Source of the DNA: Corallococcus sicarius
GTDB lineage: Bacteria > Myxococcota > Myxococcia > Myxococcales > Myxococcaceae
DNA: 57,747 bases
Reading direction: 5' to 3'
NCBI RefSeq assembly: GCF_003611735.1
Contig: NZ_RAWG01000015.1
Coordinates: 1 to 57,747 of the forward strand
Shown here piece by piece: positions 28,967-38,781 of the stretch (its first letter is position 1; each line of letters opens with the position of its first letter). A program made the translations under genes and the position numbers. Under the pieces are notes generated by a model. It was not told the origin of the DNA and searched no databases. It was given only the letters and a program-made list of their open reading frames with translations.

Positions 28967-30948
28967 TCACTTCACCGCGATGGCGGCGACGCTCCCATTG
29001 CTTCTCGCGATGAACAGGATGCCATCCTTGCCCATCGCGAGGTATCCGCCAGCAGGATACGTCCAGACGTGCATCCCGGTGGTCAGGTCCACCGCGTACG
29101 TGTTCGAAGCGGTGCTGACGAAGAGCAGGTTGTCCGTCACGAGCGTCGTCCCCTGCGGCAGGCCTTCCGGCGGCCCCCAGGTCCAGAGCAGCGCGCCATC
29201 CGACTCGGCCCGGGCCTCCACCTTGCCGCTGTTGAAGACATACAGCACGCCGTCCGCGACCGTGACGCTGCCCATGAACGAGGCCTTCAGCGACCAGCCG
29301 ACCCGCTGGTTCGCCAGGTCGAAGGAGAGCAGCCGGTAGCCCTGGATGGCGAGGACGTTCCGGGAGCCGCCCAGCACCGGCGCCGTGTTCATGCTCCACC
29401 CCCTCCAGTCGAAGCCGGGGTCCTTGATCGTGTAGGCCAGGACGCCCGTGGTCGCGTCCACCACCTGCAGCCCTGATTCGGTGTAGGCGAAGACCTGCCC
29501 CCCTCCACCGCGGGCGTCCACTGGTCATACTGGCTGGTGCCGAAGAACCACTGCTGCTTTCCGCTGGTCGCGTTGAAGCTGTACATGCCGTCGTAGTAGC
29601 CGCCCGCCATGAACACGTTCCCCTTGAGCACCACGGGGGCGTAGTAGTGCGACCACTGGTTGCCGTACGCGCTCTGGAACCGGATGCTGCCGGTGGCCGC
29701 ATCGAAGGCGTAGAGAAACGAATCCTCGTGCCCCGACGTGGTGAGGTACACCGCGCCGTCGGAATAGGCGGGCGGGTGGGCCGCGTGGATGGTGCCGAAG
29801 CTGTGCGTCCACAGCGTCGCTCCGGTCTGGGCATCGAGCGCGGCCAGCAGCTGGCCGCCGAAGTAGCTCTGGGTGGAGACGAAGACCGCGCCTCCTCCTT
29901 CGGTGACGGGGTTCAGCGCGGTGGCGCCCGTAACCGCCGGGCGCACCCACAGCTCGCGGAAGACCTCGGGATCCAACGTCGCATCCACCGCGCCGGTGTG
30001 CCGGGCGTTCCCCTGGAACGTCGCCCACTCCTCGGTCTGGTTCCACGAACCCTTCGACGCAATCACACGCAACCGGGCCACGGCCGACTTGCCCTCGCGG
30101 GTGGCGGTGAGGGTCACCGTGCCCTCGCCCCTGCCGGTGACCTTGCCGTTCGCCTGGACCTCCGCGCGGGAGGCGTCGGAGCTCACCCACTCCACCGTGC
30201 GGCCCGTCAGCACGTTGCCATGGGCGTCCTTCAGCTCCACCCGGAGCTGGAGTTCCTGGTCGACAGCGATCACCGCGGAGGATGGCGAGACCGTGACCTG
30301 GGCGACGGGGACGTAGAGGTCGAGCGTCGCGGACGCGCTCTTCGTCTCACTGGTCGCGGTGAGGGTCACCTGACCGGCCTTCAGCGCCGTCACCAACCCG
30401 GAGTCACTCACCTGCGCCCGGCTCGTATCGCTCGAGCTCCAGGTGACGGCACGCCCGGAGAGGGTGGCCCCGCGTGAGTCCTTCAGCGTCGCCGAGAGCT
30501 GCACCGTGGTCTCCACGGGCACCTGTCCCGTGGGAACGCCGTCGAGCGTCACGGACGCCACCCTCGCCACGACCACGCGCACCACGACCGAGGCACTGCT
30601 GCGCTCGCTGGAGGCGGAGATCACCACGTCGCCCGGCTTCACGGCCGTCACCAGCCCCTGGGCGCTCACCTCCGCGACCTCGCTGTTGCTGGAGGCCCAG
30701 CTCACCGGCCGGCTCACGGGGTTCCCGGCCGCATCCCGGGGGGGCGCGGTGAGCTGTACGGTTTCGTTCGCGGGAATGGGCTCGGCGGATGCCCCGCTGA
30801 TGAGAATGGACGCCACCCTCTCGCTGGGAACCGTTCCGTTTCCGCAGGCACTCACCGCGATGGCCAGGATGAGCGCGAAGCACCGTCGCGCCAGACTCAA
30901 TGACCCGGCCATGGTCGACCCACGCGCCGAAGACCCAAGAGGCTCCAT
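28967..30948 (-). pseudogene. Big_2 / PQQ-type beta-propeller lipoprotein, frameshifted
   Basis: A lipoprotein signal with lipobox (I-A-V-S-A-C) is followed by three bacterial Ig-like group 2 domains (about 45-120, 125-205, 210-290) and a propeller of WD/PQQ-like blades (Y-A-F-D-A-A-T-G-S-I-R-F, Y-S-F-N-A-T-S-G-K-Q-Q-W). At 29498-29503 a run of six C (G on the coding strand) breaks the frame after W-T-P-A-V-E-G-G; adding one G restores G-Q-V-F-A-Y-T-E-S-G-L and the final blades to 28967. Either a true recent frameshift or a homopolymer sequencing error. The start at 30948 has GAGGGGG upstream; full length would be about 660 aa. Surface or periplasmic, partner unknown. Confidence 0.8.
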
Positions 30949-31047
30949 GATGTGATTCCCCCTCGAAATGATTGAGCCCATGCGGGCGTGATGCTGCCCG
31001 GGTCAGGCGCGGTCACTCCAGACCCAATCCCTGTCATCGACTTCCCG

Positions 31048-33291
31048 TCAGGGCAGGCGCTCATCCCGCGCCGCACCGTTGAGGACGCCGAGCGTGGCCG
31101 GGCCGTACGCCCAGTCGCTCGCGGTGTTGGTGTCCGAGAACGAGACGCGGCCCACCGTCATCGTCCGGGTGCCGCTGGTGGGGAACGCCCAGGACCAGTC
31201 GAAGGAGACACCAAAGGCGCTCGGGACGGAGTCATACGTGCAGGGCATTCCGCCGCAGTCGGCCGGGGACCACTGGCCTTCGGCCTGGAGCGCCTGGAGC
31301 TGGCCGGGATAGGCGGGGACGGGGGTGAAGCCCGGGATGACGGCGGCAATGGCATCCTGGGTGTTGCCCAGGTTGTCCCGGAGGCGGTGCACCCGCTGCC
31401 CCCCGCTGACGCCGAAGGTGCCGCCCTGGAAGTCCCAGGCCGTGTCGAAGTTCGATGCGTACAAGGCCTGGGGCCAGGCCGTCTTGCTCGTGAGCTCCGA
31501 GGCCGGGGCGTCCACGTTGCCCGTCGCCCGGTCCGGGTTGAGGTGGATGATGATGAGCTCGCCTTGGAGCACCTGCACGTCCGGCAGGGTGGCCAGGGGC
31601 GTGGAGCTGGAGGCGTCCACGAGGGTCATCCCTTCCGTGCTGCCACCCTCGAGCACGACCAACTCCACCAGGTCCCGCTGATTGGCGACACCGGGCGCAA
31701 GCTCGGTGATGCGCAGCACGGCAGGCGTCTGCCAGCCCCGGAAGCTGCCATTGCGGCCCGTCGGGTCCACGCCCTTGCCCCGGGTGTCTTGCACCGTGGA
31801 GGCCACCGTCACGGTGTAGTCCTGCCGGGGCGTCTGGGGGCTGGTGCCGAGCCACACCTCGCGGTTGTCGACACGGCGGACCTCCGTGACGGCCAGCCCG
31901 GCGATGGAGAACTGGCTCCCATCGGCCTGGACGCTGGCCGGGTCGATGCGCCGGTCGAAGCGGACGACGACGGCCTCCGAGTTGGCGGCCTGCCCACCCT
32001 TCACCCGGGGCGCGGGGCACGTCGACGAGACCAACTGCTCGGGCGTCCACACGGAAGGCTGGGTTTGCGGCGTCCCCGTCCCCGTCCAGAAGAACCACAG
32101 CGGCGAGACGATGCCCACCGTGCAGCCCTGGGCCAGGTCGAGCTGATCCCTCACCGTCTCCACCACGCGCAACCGGAAGTTGAAGGCGCTCGGGGAACCC
32201 GCGGTCACCCGGGCCGTCACCAGCGGCGCCTGTTCGTGGCCGGCGCCCGCCAGGGCGAAGGGGCCGTTGAGGGTGCCCGTGAGGGTGATGAGCTCCGCCT
32301 CGTAGTCCGGCAGCCGGGCGGGCAGGTCCACCTGGCTCACGTCCTGGACGAACCCCGTCAGCGCATGGCCGGAGCTCTGCACGGTGAAGCCCGAGAGGGT
32401 CGCCCGCACCATGCCGTTGGCGATGCGTTTGGTATTGACGACGAGGTTCACACGCATGCCGGCCTGGGGCTGGGGGCTCAGCATCCCCGGGTCCCCTTCC
32501 ACGAAGAGGGCCGGGCCGCCACGCTCCGCCTGGAGGAAGAAGCCCGCCGGGTCGTTGGCGAGGGTGCCCACGCCCGGCTTGACGAAGGTGATGTAGGCCC
32601 CGTCAACGGGCAGGCTCACCTGGCCGTCCGCCGCGGCGCGCACCGCGGCGATCTGCGCCGAGGCGGTCTCGCCGCTGGAGTTCGGCAGCGTGTAGCCCTG
32701 CACCTGCACGGGCTCCGCGTGGCCCGCCGTGTCCACGGAGAAGAAGCGCACGGTGGTGCTCCGGGCCAGGGTGAACGGGCCCGTATACAGCGGGGAGGCG
32801 CCGTCAGGCATGGAGCCGTCCGTGGTGAAGCGCGTCGCGCCGCAGCCCGTGCCCGGGGCACTACTGCACGTCAACGTCACCGTGACGGTGGGCTCCGGGT
32901 ACGTACCGCCCGGAGGCGCCGCCACCGTCACCGGTGCCTCGAAGTCGAGGGTGTAGACCGCGGCTTGAGCCGGCTCGGCGTTGCCCGCCTTGTCCACGGA
33001 GAAGAACTGGAGCGTGGCGGCGGTGCCCAGGGTGAAGGGCTCGCGGTACAGCGTGGAGCCGGCGCTCGGCGTGGAGCCGTCCAGCGTGTAGTACGTGGCT
33101 GAACACCCGGTGCCCATGCCGTCTTCGCACGCCAGCGTCACCGCCACCGCGCTCGTGAAGCTGCCGCCCACGGGGGTCGCGCGCGTGGAGGGCGGCGCCG
33201 AGTCAGGTTTGCCACCGCCGCAGGCGAGCATGAGCGGGATGAGGAGAAGGCCCAGGGAGCAGCGAAGGGACCAGGAAGTCTTCAGGGGCAT
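31048..33291 (-). CDS. Large lipoprotein with chitobiase-like and lamin-tail-like domains
   Basis: 747 aa. Signal and lipobox L-L-I-P-L-M-L-A-C-G-G-G. Two chitobiase/beta-hexosaminidase C-terminal-type domains follow (Y-Y-T-L-D-G-S-T-P and F-T-T-D-G-S-M-P; each with A-T-L-Q-F-F-S-V-D or T-T-V-R-F-F-S-V-D), each holding an extra pair of cysteines. Then an OB-like beta domain (VSLPVDGAYITFVKPGVGTL), a Big_5-like Ig domain (VVVRFDRRIDPASVQ) and a lamin-tail-like module (I-T-E-L-A-P-G, L-V-E-L-V-V-L-E-G). Binding or adhesive surface role; no catalytic motif is seen. The ATG at 33291 is chosen because it starts the signal peptide. Confidence 0.82.
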   Translation of the reverse strand: MPLKTSWSLRCSLGLLLIPLMLACGGGKPDSAPPSTRATPVGGSFTSAVAVTLACEDGMGTGCSATYYTLDGSTPSAGSTLYREPFTLGTAATLQFFSVDKAGNAEPAQAAVYTLDFEAPVTVAAPPGGTYPEPTVTVTLTCSSAPGTGCGATRFTTDGSMPDGASPLYTGPFTLARSTTVRFFSVDTAGHAEPVQVQGYTLPNSSGETASAQIAAVRAAADGQVSLPVDGAYITFVKPGVGTLANDPAGFFLQAERGGPALFVEGDPGMLSPQPQAGMRVNLVVNTKRIANGMVRATLSGFTVQSSGHALTGFVQDVSQVDLPARLPDYEAELITLTGTLNGPFALAGAGHEQAPLVTARVTAGSPSAFNFRLRVVETVRDQLDLAQGCTVGIVSPLWFFWTGTGTPQTQPSVWTPEQLVSSTCPAPRVKGGQAANSEAVVVRFDRRIDPASVQADGSQFSIAGLAVTEVRRVDNREVWLGTSPQTPRQDYTVTVASTVQDTRGKGVDPTGRNGSFRGWQTPAVLRITELAPGVANQRDLVELVVLEGGSTEGMTLVDASSSTPLATLPDVQVLQGELIIIHLNPDRATGNVDAPASELTSKTAWPQALYASNFDTAWDFQGGTFGVSGGQRVHRLRDNLGNTQDAIAAVIPGFTPVPAYPGQLQALQAEGQWSPADCGGMPCTYDSVPSAFGVSFDWSWAFPTSGTRTMTVGRVSFSDTNTASDWAYGPATLGVLNGAARDERLP

Positions 33292-33442
33292 CGTGGCTCC
33301 AGGGTGCGGGGCAGTTGCCCCGCGTTGAGGAGCGGGGTCAAAGCCATCCTCCGAAAGGGGCCTCCCGATGAGCCACCGTGGGGAAAAGCGATGCACTGGC
33401 GCGTTGTCTTCAGGGGCGACGCGGCGGGCCCAGGCGTTCTGA

Positions 33443-33622
33443 CTGCCATTGCCGTTCAGGGTTCAACACCCCGCGGCCCGGCAGAACAGGTTCATCCCTG
33501 ACACCTTCTTTGACCCCACGGGCTTCGGCATCCACGCGCCCACCGCCTTCGACGGGGGCGGGAACGTCGCGCGGGACGACGGCGCGGGCGACTGCGTGGG
33601 CATCGTCTGCGCCCCCTTCTGA
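33443..33622 (+). pseudogene. Orphan 3' coding remnant in the 550-bp gap
   Basis: The gap 33292-33843 has no complete gene. From about 33485 a frame with strong GC3 reads NRFIPDTFFDPTGFGIHAPT, then AFDGGGNVARDDGAGDCVGI and VCAPF, ending at TGA 33620-33622. It looks like the C-terminus of a secreted protein with a closing Cys-x4-Cys. The frame is closed upstream by a TGA at 33440-33442 and has no start codon, so only a tail remains. I do not recognise the family. Apart from this and the ribosome site of the next gene, I see nothing in the gap. Confidence 0.4.
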
Positions 33623-33843
33623 CGACACACCCGGTGAAGCAGGCTTCGGGGTGACATGAAGGCCCACTCACGCACCCGGCACCCCACTCCGACACCGTGA
33701 AACTTCTGCCACCCGGCTGCAAATGAACCCGGGTGGCATCATCCTGCTGCCCGCCATCCAGCACCCACATGCCCTTCCGGGCCGGTGTCCAGGCACTGCT
33801 CGACACCCCAACGTCCGTCGGTTTGAGGATGGAGGGAGTGGAC

Positions 33844-35319
33844 ATGCGCGTGAAGGCCTGGTGTGCCCTGTTCGGTGTGGGATTGATGGGGTGTGGCGGC
33901 GTGGAGCCCGAGTTGCTGGAGGGGGCGCCGGAGGACGCGACGGTGCACGCCCAGGCGTGCGCGCCCGGGACGGCCACCAAGGTGAAGGACGTGCTTCCGC
34001 CGGGGACCGACCTTCCGCCCTGGAGGCCGTCGCCTTCGGGGCTGACGAACGTGCAGGGCACGCTCTACTTCGCGGTGAATCTCTTCCCGAACCACTCCCT
34101 CCTGTGGAAGAGCGATGGCACGACGGCCGGCACCGTCCCCGTGAAGGACTTCCCCGCGTATGGCATCAGCGGCTACCGGGACCTGGGCGGGCTCATCGCC
34201 GTGGGCCACCAGCTCTTCTTCAGCGTCAATGATCCGACGGTCGGACGGGAGCTGTGGGTCTCCGACGGCACGGACGCGGGCACGCGGCTCGTCGCGGATC
34301 TCACGCCAGGGACCGCGAGCACGTCACTGTCGGGGCTGGCGTCGGTGGGAGGCACGCTGAGCTTCTTCCGCCGCGACCCGGCGACGAACGGGCTCTTGTT
34401 GTGGAAGTCGGACGGCACCGCCGCGGGGACGGTCCAGGTCCTGGCCCTGGAGCCCCAGGCCTCCCTCGCGTCGAGCGTCGTGCTGTCGAGCGGCCTGCGG
34501 GTGTTCATCCTCCAGGACGCGGTGTTTGGCGGCACGCGGGTCTGGCGGAGCGATGGCACGGCCGCGGGCACCTACGCCTTCACTTCGCTGGATGCGGGCG
34601 AGCCCCAGGTGCGGGACATGCGCTCGCAGGGCGCCTTCGCGGTGTTCGCGCTGGCGGAGGGCGGCAACACGGAGCTCTGGAAGACGGACGGCACGGCGGC
34701 GGGCACGGCGCGGCTGGAGACCTTCGGCCACGACGCGCGGTTGCTCGGGGTGCTCGGCTCCCACGTCTACGTGTCGTATCCCACGACGGATGACCGGCTG
34801 AAGCTGGCGCGCGTGTCACTGGCGGGCGGCGGCAAGGCGACCGTGACGACGCTCGCCAATCCCTTCGCGGGCCAGGAGGGTGCCCAGCCGTACGTCCAGG
34901 ACGCGAAGACGGCGGGCAACAAGCTCTACCTGTCGGTGGCCATCGGCTCGCCGGGGCCCGCGCCGCGCCGGGTGGACCTCTGGGGGACGGACGGCACGGC
35001 GGCGGGCACGGCGCGACTCAGCGAGGGCCTGAGCACCTCCGATGAGCGGGCGTCCACGCTCTTCGACTCCGGCTCGGGCACGCTCATCTTCGGCTCCGCG
35101 GGCGACAGCGCCGGCGAGGAGCCGTGGGTGACGAATGGGACTGCCGCCGGAACGGCCCGCATCGCGGACATCCAGTCGATGGGGGGCTCGAACCCGAACT
35201 CATTCCTGCGGATTGGCACCCGCATCTTCTTCGTCGCCAACGGCGGGCCCCCGGGCAACGCCCTGTGGTCCATGCCCGCCAACGTCACCTGCCCCGCCCT
35301 GAGCGCCGAGGCCCGGTAG
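33844..35319 (+). CDS. ELWxxDGT-repeat lipoprotein
   Basis: 491 aa. Signal and lipobox A-L-F-G-V-G-L-M-G-C. The mature protein holds seven copies of the [E/L]-L-W-x-[ST]-D-G-T-x-A-G-T repeat, spaced about 50-60 residues, of the type found in large myxobacterial secreted proteins; each repeat is one blade or strand unit of a propeller-like fold. Residue pairs around the repeats (L-F-F-S-V-N, I-F-F-V-A-N-G) match the family. GGAGGGAGTGGAC precedes the ATG, favouring it over upstream ATGs. Surface-exposed, function unknown. Confidence 0.88.
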   Translation: MRVKAWCALFGVGLMGCGGVEPELLEGAPEDATVHAQACAPGTATKVKDVLPPGTDLPPWRPSPSGLTNVQGTLYFAVNLFPNHSLLWKSDGTTAGTVPVKDFPAYGISGYRDLGGLIAVGHQLFFSVNDPTVGRELWVSDGTDAGTRLVADLTPGTASTSLSGLASVGGTLSFFRRDPATNGLLLWKSDGTAAGTVQVLALEPQASLASSVVLSSGLRVFILQDAVFGGTRVWRSDGTAAGTYAFTSLDAGEPQVRDMRSQGAFAVFALAEGGNTELWKTDGTAAGTARLETFGHDARLLGVLGSHVYVSYPTTDDRLKLARVSLAGGGKATVTTLANPFAGQEGAQPYVQDAKTAGNKLYLSVAIGSPGPAPRRVDLWGTDGTAAGTARLSEGLSTSDERASTLFDSGSGTLIFGSAGDSAGEEPWVTNGTAAGTARIADIQSMGGSNPNSFLRIGTRIFFVANGGPPGNALWSMPANVTCPALSAEAR

Positions 35320-35346
35320 CGGCCCCCTGTTTCCCGGGACCCACTG

Positions 35347-36213
35347 CTACGCCGCGCGGAGAAGCCCCCGCCGCTCGATGAAGGCTTGCAACTCGGGCCA
35401 CCGGGCGGAAAGGAACTCGAAATCGCCGGGGCGCACGGGCTGCAGGGACGCCAGCGCGGCATCAATGGCAGCCGCGTGGCGCACCGGGTCCAGGGCGTCC
35501 AGGGCGAAGGCCCGGAGGAGCTTGAGCCGGCGGGCGTCCCGTCCCACCAGCGCATCCGCCTCTCCCGCCCGCGCATCCAGCGCGGTCATGGCGGCGGCGG
35601 GATTGCCTTCGCGGCAGAGGAGCGCAACCTCCGGCAACAACGCATAGATGGGAGGCAGGGCGCCGCTGCGTTTGCGTCCCTCCTCCAGCCAGGCGTGCGC
35701 GGAGGCCAGGTCGCCCTGGGCCAGGCGCGCTGTGGCAATCAGACCGGGTATCCACCGGTGCATCGCGGGTACGGAGCGGAGCTTGCCGGAGCGCTCCGCC
35801 GAGCCGAAGAGCTCCAGCGCGCGTCCGGTGTCTCCCAGCGCCAACTGGCACTGCCCCATCATGGCGACCGACACCGCCCGTTGTACCCCCTGCGTGGCGC
35901 GGCGGGCGGCTTCCTCGAAGCGGTGGGAGGCTTCCTGTTCGTCACCCGCGCTGAAGAAGGAGACCCCCTGGTGATAGGTCCCCGCCCAGCGGCGGATCCG
36001 CCAGTAGAAGAAGGCGAACAACCCCAGGAAGACCGTGACGAGGAGCGGGATGAACACCCGCGGCCCCAGGGCCTCCCGAGCCCCGCCACGGCTGACATGG
36101 TTGTAGGAGACGAGGAAGACACCGACCCAGACCGCCCAGGCGATAGCCCGCTGCACCGAGAGGAGTGGAAAGGGTTTGAGGTGAGACTCTCTTGGCAGGG
36201 GAAGTTCGTTCAC
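35347..36213 (-). CDS. Two-helix membrane protein with cytoplasmic TPR-like domain
   Basis: 288 aa, GTG start. Two hydrophobic segments (AIAWAVWVGVFLVSYN at 24-40 and FIPLLVTVFLGLFAFFYW at 55-72) are followed by a helical-repeat region (90-275) with TPR-like spacing: F-S-A-G-D-E-Q-E-A-S-H-R-F-E-E-A-A, C-Q-L-A-L-G-D-T-G-R-A-L-E-L-F, A-R-L-A-Q-G-D-L-A-S-A. Probably a scaffold at the inner membrane. The stop nearly meets that of the ELWxxDGT gene (27 bp). No ATG lies near the start, so GTG at 36213 is used. Confidence 0.72.
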   Translation of the reverse strand: MNELPLPRESHLKPFPLLSVQRAIAWAVWVGVFLVSYNHVSRGGAREALGPRVFIPLLVTVFLGLFAFFYWRIRRWAGTYHQGVSFFSAGDEQEASHRFEEAARRATQGVQRAVSVAMMGQCQLALGDTGRALELFGSAERSGKLRSVPAMHRWIPGLIATARLAQGDLASAHAWLEEGRKRSGALPPIYALLPEVALLCREGNPAAAMTALDARAGEADALVGRDARRLKLLRAFALDALDPVRHAAAIDAALASLQPVRPGDFEFLSARWPELQAFIERRGLLRAA

Positions 36214-36404
36214 GAGCTGTCACCCTACCACCCCCCGTCAACCGCGTTCGTCCGGCTCCACGCGTCGAGCGCTTCGCCGACTTCCTTTACCTCCACTCCG
36301 TCTTCCAGGAAGCTCTCGGCTTCATCTGGGGGGATGATGCATCAGGGTCCACGTCGCGCGACGCCCGGAGCCCCCTGCGAAGTCTCCCTGTCAGGGAGAC
36401 GGCA

Positions 36405-36965
36405 ATGAAGCGCAAGCAGGTTGGATTCGGTATCGCGGTCTGGCTTTCGGCCGCTGGGGCGCTGGCGCAGGAGGCCGAGCCGGGCAGCGGCATCACCCCG
36501 CAGCTGGGCCTGCAGCTCGGCTATGCGAGCGGGGATGACATCGAGGGCGGCGAGCACGGCGGGCCCGGAGCTCGGGTCCAGCTGCTCGCGCGGTTCAATC
36601 GCTTCGTCGCGGCGGGTGCGGAGGGGGCCTACTTCCTCAAGGCCGGCTCGCAGACCCGCGTCAGCCCGAGGCCCGGCGGAGGCGAGGACACGAAGAGCAT
36701 CTCGGGCGGGCTCATGCTGCTGTCCGGCGTGCTGCGCCTCGGGTTCGACGATAAAGCCGTCCGCCCCAACTTCCTGGCGGGGCTCACCCTGGGCAATGCC
36801 GGCGGGCAAACGGACACGTTCTACTTCCTGGGAGGGGAGCTGGCCTTCATGGTGAGCCGGCTCCCCCTGGTCGTCGACGTGCGCTACCTCGCGCCCCTCT
36901 CGGGGTCGGAGACGGGCTATCCGAACTACCTCACCCTGGGTCTGGGGACGCGCCTGTCCTGGTGA
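36405..36965 (+). CDS. Outer-membrane beta-barrel protein (small porin-like)
   Basis: 186 aa. Signal peptide ending G-A-L-A-Q-E. The rest alternates hydrophobic and polar residues in about eight strands (L-G-L-Q-L-G-Y-A-S-G, V-Q-L-L-A-R-F-N-R, G-V-L-R-L-G-F) and ends in aromatic W (L-G-T-R-L-S-W), the usual outer-membrane insertion signal. CAGGGAGACGGCA precedes the ATG; starts further up have no signal peptide. Followed by another barrel gene after 131 bp. Confidence 0.75.
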   Translation: MKRKQVGFGIAVWLSAAGALAQEAEPGSGITPQLGLQLGYASGDDIEGGEHGGPGARVQLLARFNRFVAAGAEGAYFLKAGSQTRVSPRPGGGEDTKSISGGLMLLSGVLRLGFDDKAVRPNFLAGLTLGNAGGQTDTFYFLGGELAFMVSRLPLVVDVRYLAPLSGSETGYPNYLTLGLGTRLSW

Positions 36966-37096
36966 GCGAAGAAGCTGCCTTCCATGGGCACCGCGCGCGG
37001 AACCAAGAATGTCCGCGCCGCGGACGCAAGGCATGCAATCCTTGTCTTTCAATGCGCGGAGCCGTTGCACCCACCCGCCGCCTGGCGACCCCTGAC

Positions 37097-37759
37097 ATGA
37101 CTGCTCATCCTCTTTTCGCTTCGTTGATGCTGCCTCTCTTGTTGTGGGGCGTACCGGCGGCGGCGCAGGAACCGTCTTCTGGCTCCGGAATCGCGCTGGG
37201 CGTGCGCGGGGCCTATGGCATTCCGCTGGGGAACATCTTCGACGACAACAAGGTGTCCACCTTCGTTGGCAACACCGTGGCCCCCCAGGTGGACCTCGCC
37301 TATTTCCTGCGCCGGCAGCTCTCGTTGGGAGCGTATTTCCAGTACGGCTTCGCAGAGGGGGTCCAGGGCATCGTGAGTAACGAGACCTCGGGCCGCGTGC
37401 TGCGGTTCGGTTTCGACGTGGACTACCACTTCGCGCCGGAGGCGTTCGTGGCCCCCTGGGTGGGAGTGGGCATGGGGTATGAGATTGCCTCCGTGGACTT
37501 CCGCTTCCCGCAGGCGGGTGAGTCAATCTCCACGGTGGAGTACAAGGGACTCGAATGGGGGCACGCGCACTTCGGCGTGGACTTCCAGCTCACCCGCTCT
37601 GTCGCGGTGGGCCCCTACGTCACCGCGACGCTGGGGCAATACACAAAGTACGATGCACTGCTAGGGGGTATCCTGCTCCCGGGAGAAGACTTCCCTGGTG
37701 ACTCCAGGGCCTTCCACTTCTGGATCCAGCCCGGCGTGCGCGTGCAGTTCCGGCTGTAG
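37097..37759 (+). CDS. Outer-membrane beta-barrel protein
   Basis: 220 aa. Signal peptide (SLMLPLLLWGVPAAAQE) and OmpA/OprF-like barrel strands (G-V-R-G-A-Y-G-I-P-L-G, P-Q-V-D-L-A-Y-F-L, L-G-A-Y-F-Q-Y-G, F-G-F-D-V-D-Y-H-F). The C-terminus ends V-R-V-Q-F-R-L; the last residue is Leu, not the usual Phe/Trp. A relative of the upstream barrel in design but not clearly a duplicate. No substrate clue. Confidence 0.78.
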   Translation: MTAHPLFASLMLPLLLWGVPAAAQEPSSGSGIALGVRGAYGIPLGNIFDDNKVSTFVGNTVAPQVDLAYFLRRQLSLGAYFQYGFAEGVQGIVSNETSGRVLRFGFDVDYHFAPEAFVAPWVGVGMGYEIASVDFRFPQAGESISTVEYKGLEWGHAHFGVDFQLTRSVAVGPYVTATLGQYTKYDALLGGILLPGEDFPGDSRAFHFWIQPGVRVQFRL

Positions 37760-37845
37760 GTGCGACCTGCCTGGAGTCTTGTTTCCGCCTTTGCCACGGG
37801 TCCGACTCCCTCCGCCTCCACGGCACAACGCACTGCCATGCCCCG

Positions 37846-38769
37846 CTAGGGAGCGCCGTCGTCCGCTTCGTCCGCGCCGCCGGTGTCCCCGGACTCGCGG
37901 CCGAGCAGCCGGTCCACCTCCGCGTGCGCTTCCTCCGCCTGCGCCGCGCTGATGCGGCGGTAGATCTTGAGCGCATCCACCAGGCGGTGCGAGTGATTCA
38001 ACAGCGCACGGGAGCCGCTCCTGGGCGAGCGCTTGCGCGGAGACGGCAGCATCGATGCGAGCACCGCGCCCTGGGCCACGGAGAGCTGGGACGCGGACAC
38101 GCCGAAGTGCTCGCGCGCTCCCGCTTCAATGCCATACACGCCGTTCCCCCACTCCACGACGTTGAGGTACAGCGTGAGGATGCGCTGCTTGGTGAGCGCC
38201 TCCTCCAGCCGGTGGGCCAGCATCAACTCCTTCGCCTTGCGCAGCAGGCTGCGGTCCGTGGACAGCCAGAGGTTCTTCGCCAGCTGCTGCGTCAGCGTGG
38301 ACGCGCCCCGGCCCAGCTTCCCCTCCTCCACCGCCTTGCCCACCGCACGCGCCAGCTCCACCGTGTCCACGCCGTCGTGCAGATAGAAGCTCGCGTCTTC
38401 AGACAGGAGCACCGCGTCCACCGCGGGCTTGGAGATGGCGGACAGGGGCACCCACTGCTGGCGGCGGCGCGGCTTGCGGCCCGCCTCGCGCGCCTCGTCC
38501 GCCCGCTGCTCCATCAGCGCCGTCGTCTTCGGGTTCTCCTTCACCAGCGGACGCGCGTCCGGCAGCGTGACGTACGCGTGGCCGGTGATGCCCAGCCCCA
38601 CGAGCAGCACGCCCCCCAGCACCCAGCGCAGCGGCCGGCGTCGCCGTGACGGCGCGGGCGTCGCGGCGGATACAGCAGGCCCGGCGTTGGACGCAGCCGG
38701 CTCCGCGCCGTCGGCAGCGGGCCTGTCACCCCGGGCGTCTTCTGGACCTTCGGCTTCGACCTTGGACAT
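37846..38769 (-). CDS. mtgA: Monofunctional peptidoglycan glycosyltransferase (GT51)
   Basis: 307 aa. A basic/Ala-rich cytoplasmic leader (1-45), one membrane anchor (WVLGGVLLVGLGITGHAY), then a GT51 domain with E-D-A-S-F-Y-L-H-D-G-V-D (catalytic Glu), G-A-S-T-L-T-Q-Q-L-A-K-N, and K-x-x-E in R-K-A-K-E-L-M-L-A-H-R-L-E. It polymerises lipid II into glycan strands and lacks a transpeptidase domain. An acidic tail (E-S-G-D-T-G-G-A-D-E-A-D-D) is unusual. 12 bp after an NlpC/P60-like gene, forming a wall-enzyme operon. Confidence 0.92.
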   Translation of the reverse strand: MSKVEAEGPEDARGDRPAADGAEPAASNAGPAVSAATPAPSRRRRPLRWVLGGVLLVGLGITGHAYVTLPDARPLVKENPKTTALMEQRADEAREAGRKPRRRQQWVPLSAISKPAVDAVLLSEDASFYLHDGVDTVELARAVGKAVEEGKLGRGASTLTQQLAKNLWLSTDRSLLRKAKELMLAHRLEEALTKQRILTLYLNVVEWGNGVYGIEAGAREHFGVSASQLSVAQGAVLASMLPSPRKRSPRSGSRALLNHSHRLVDALKIYRRISAAQAEEAHAEVDRLLGRESGDTGGADEADDGAP

Positions 38770-38781
38770 CGCCTGACGTGT

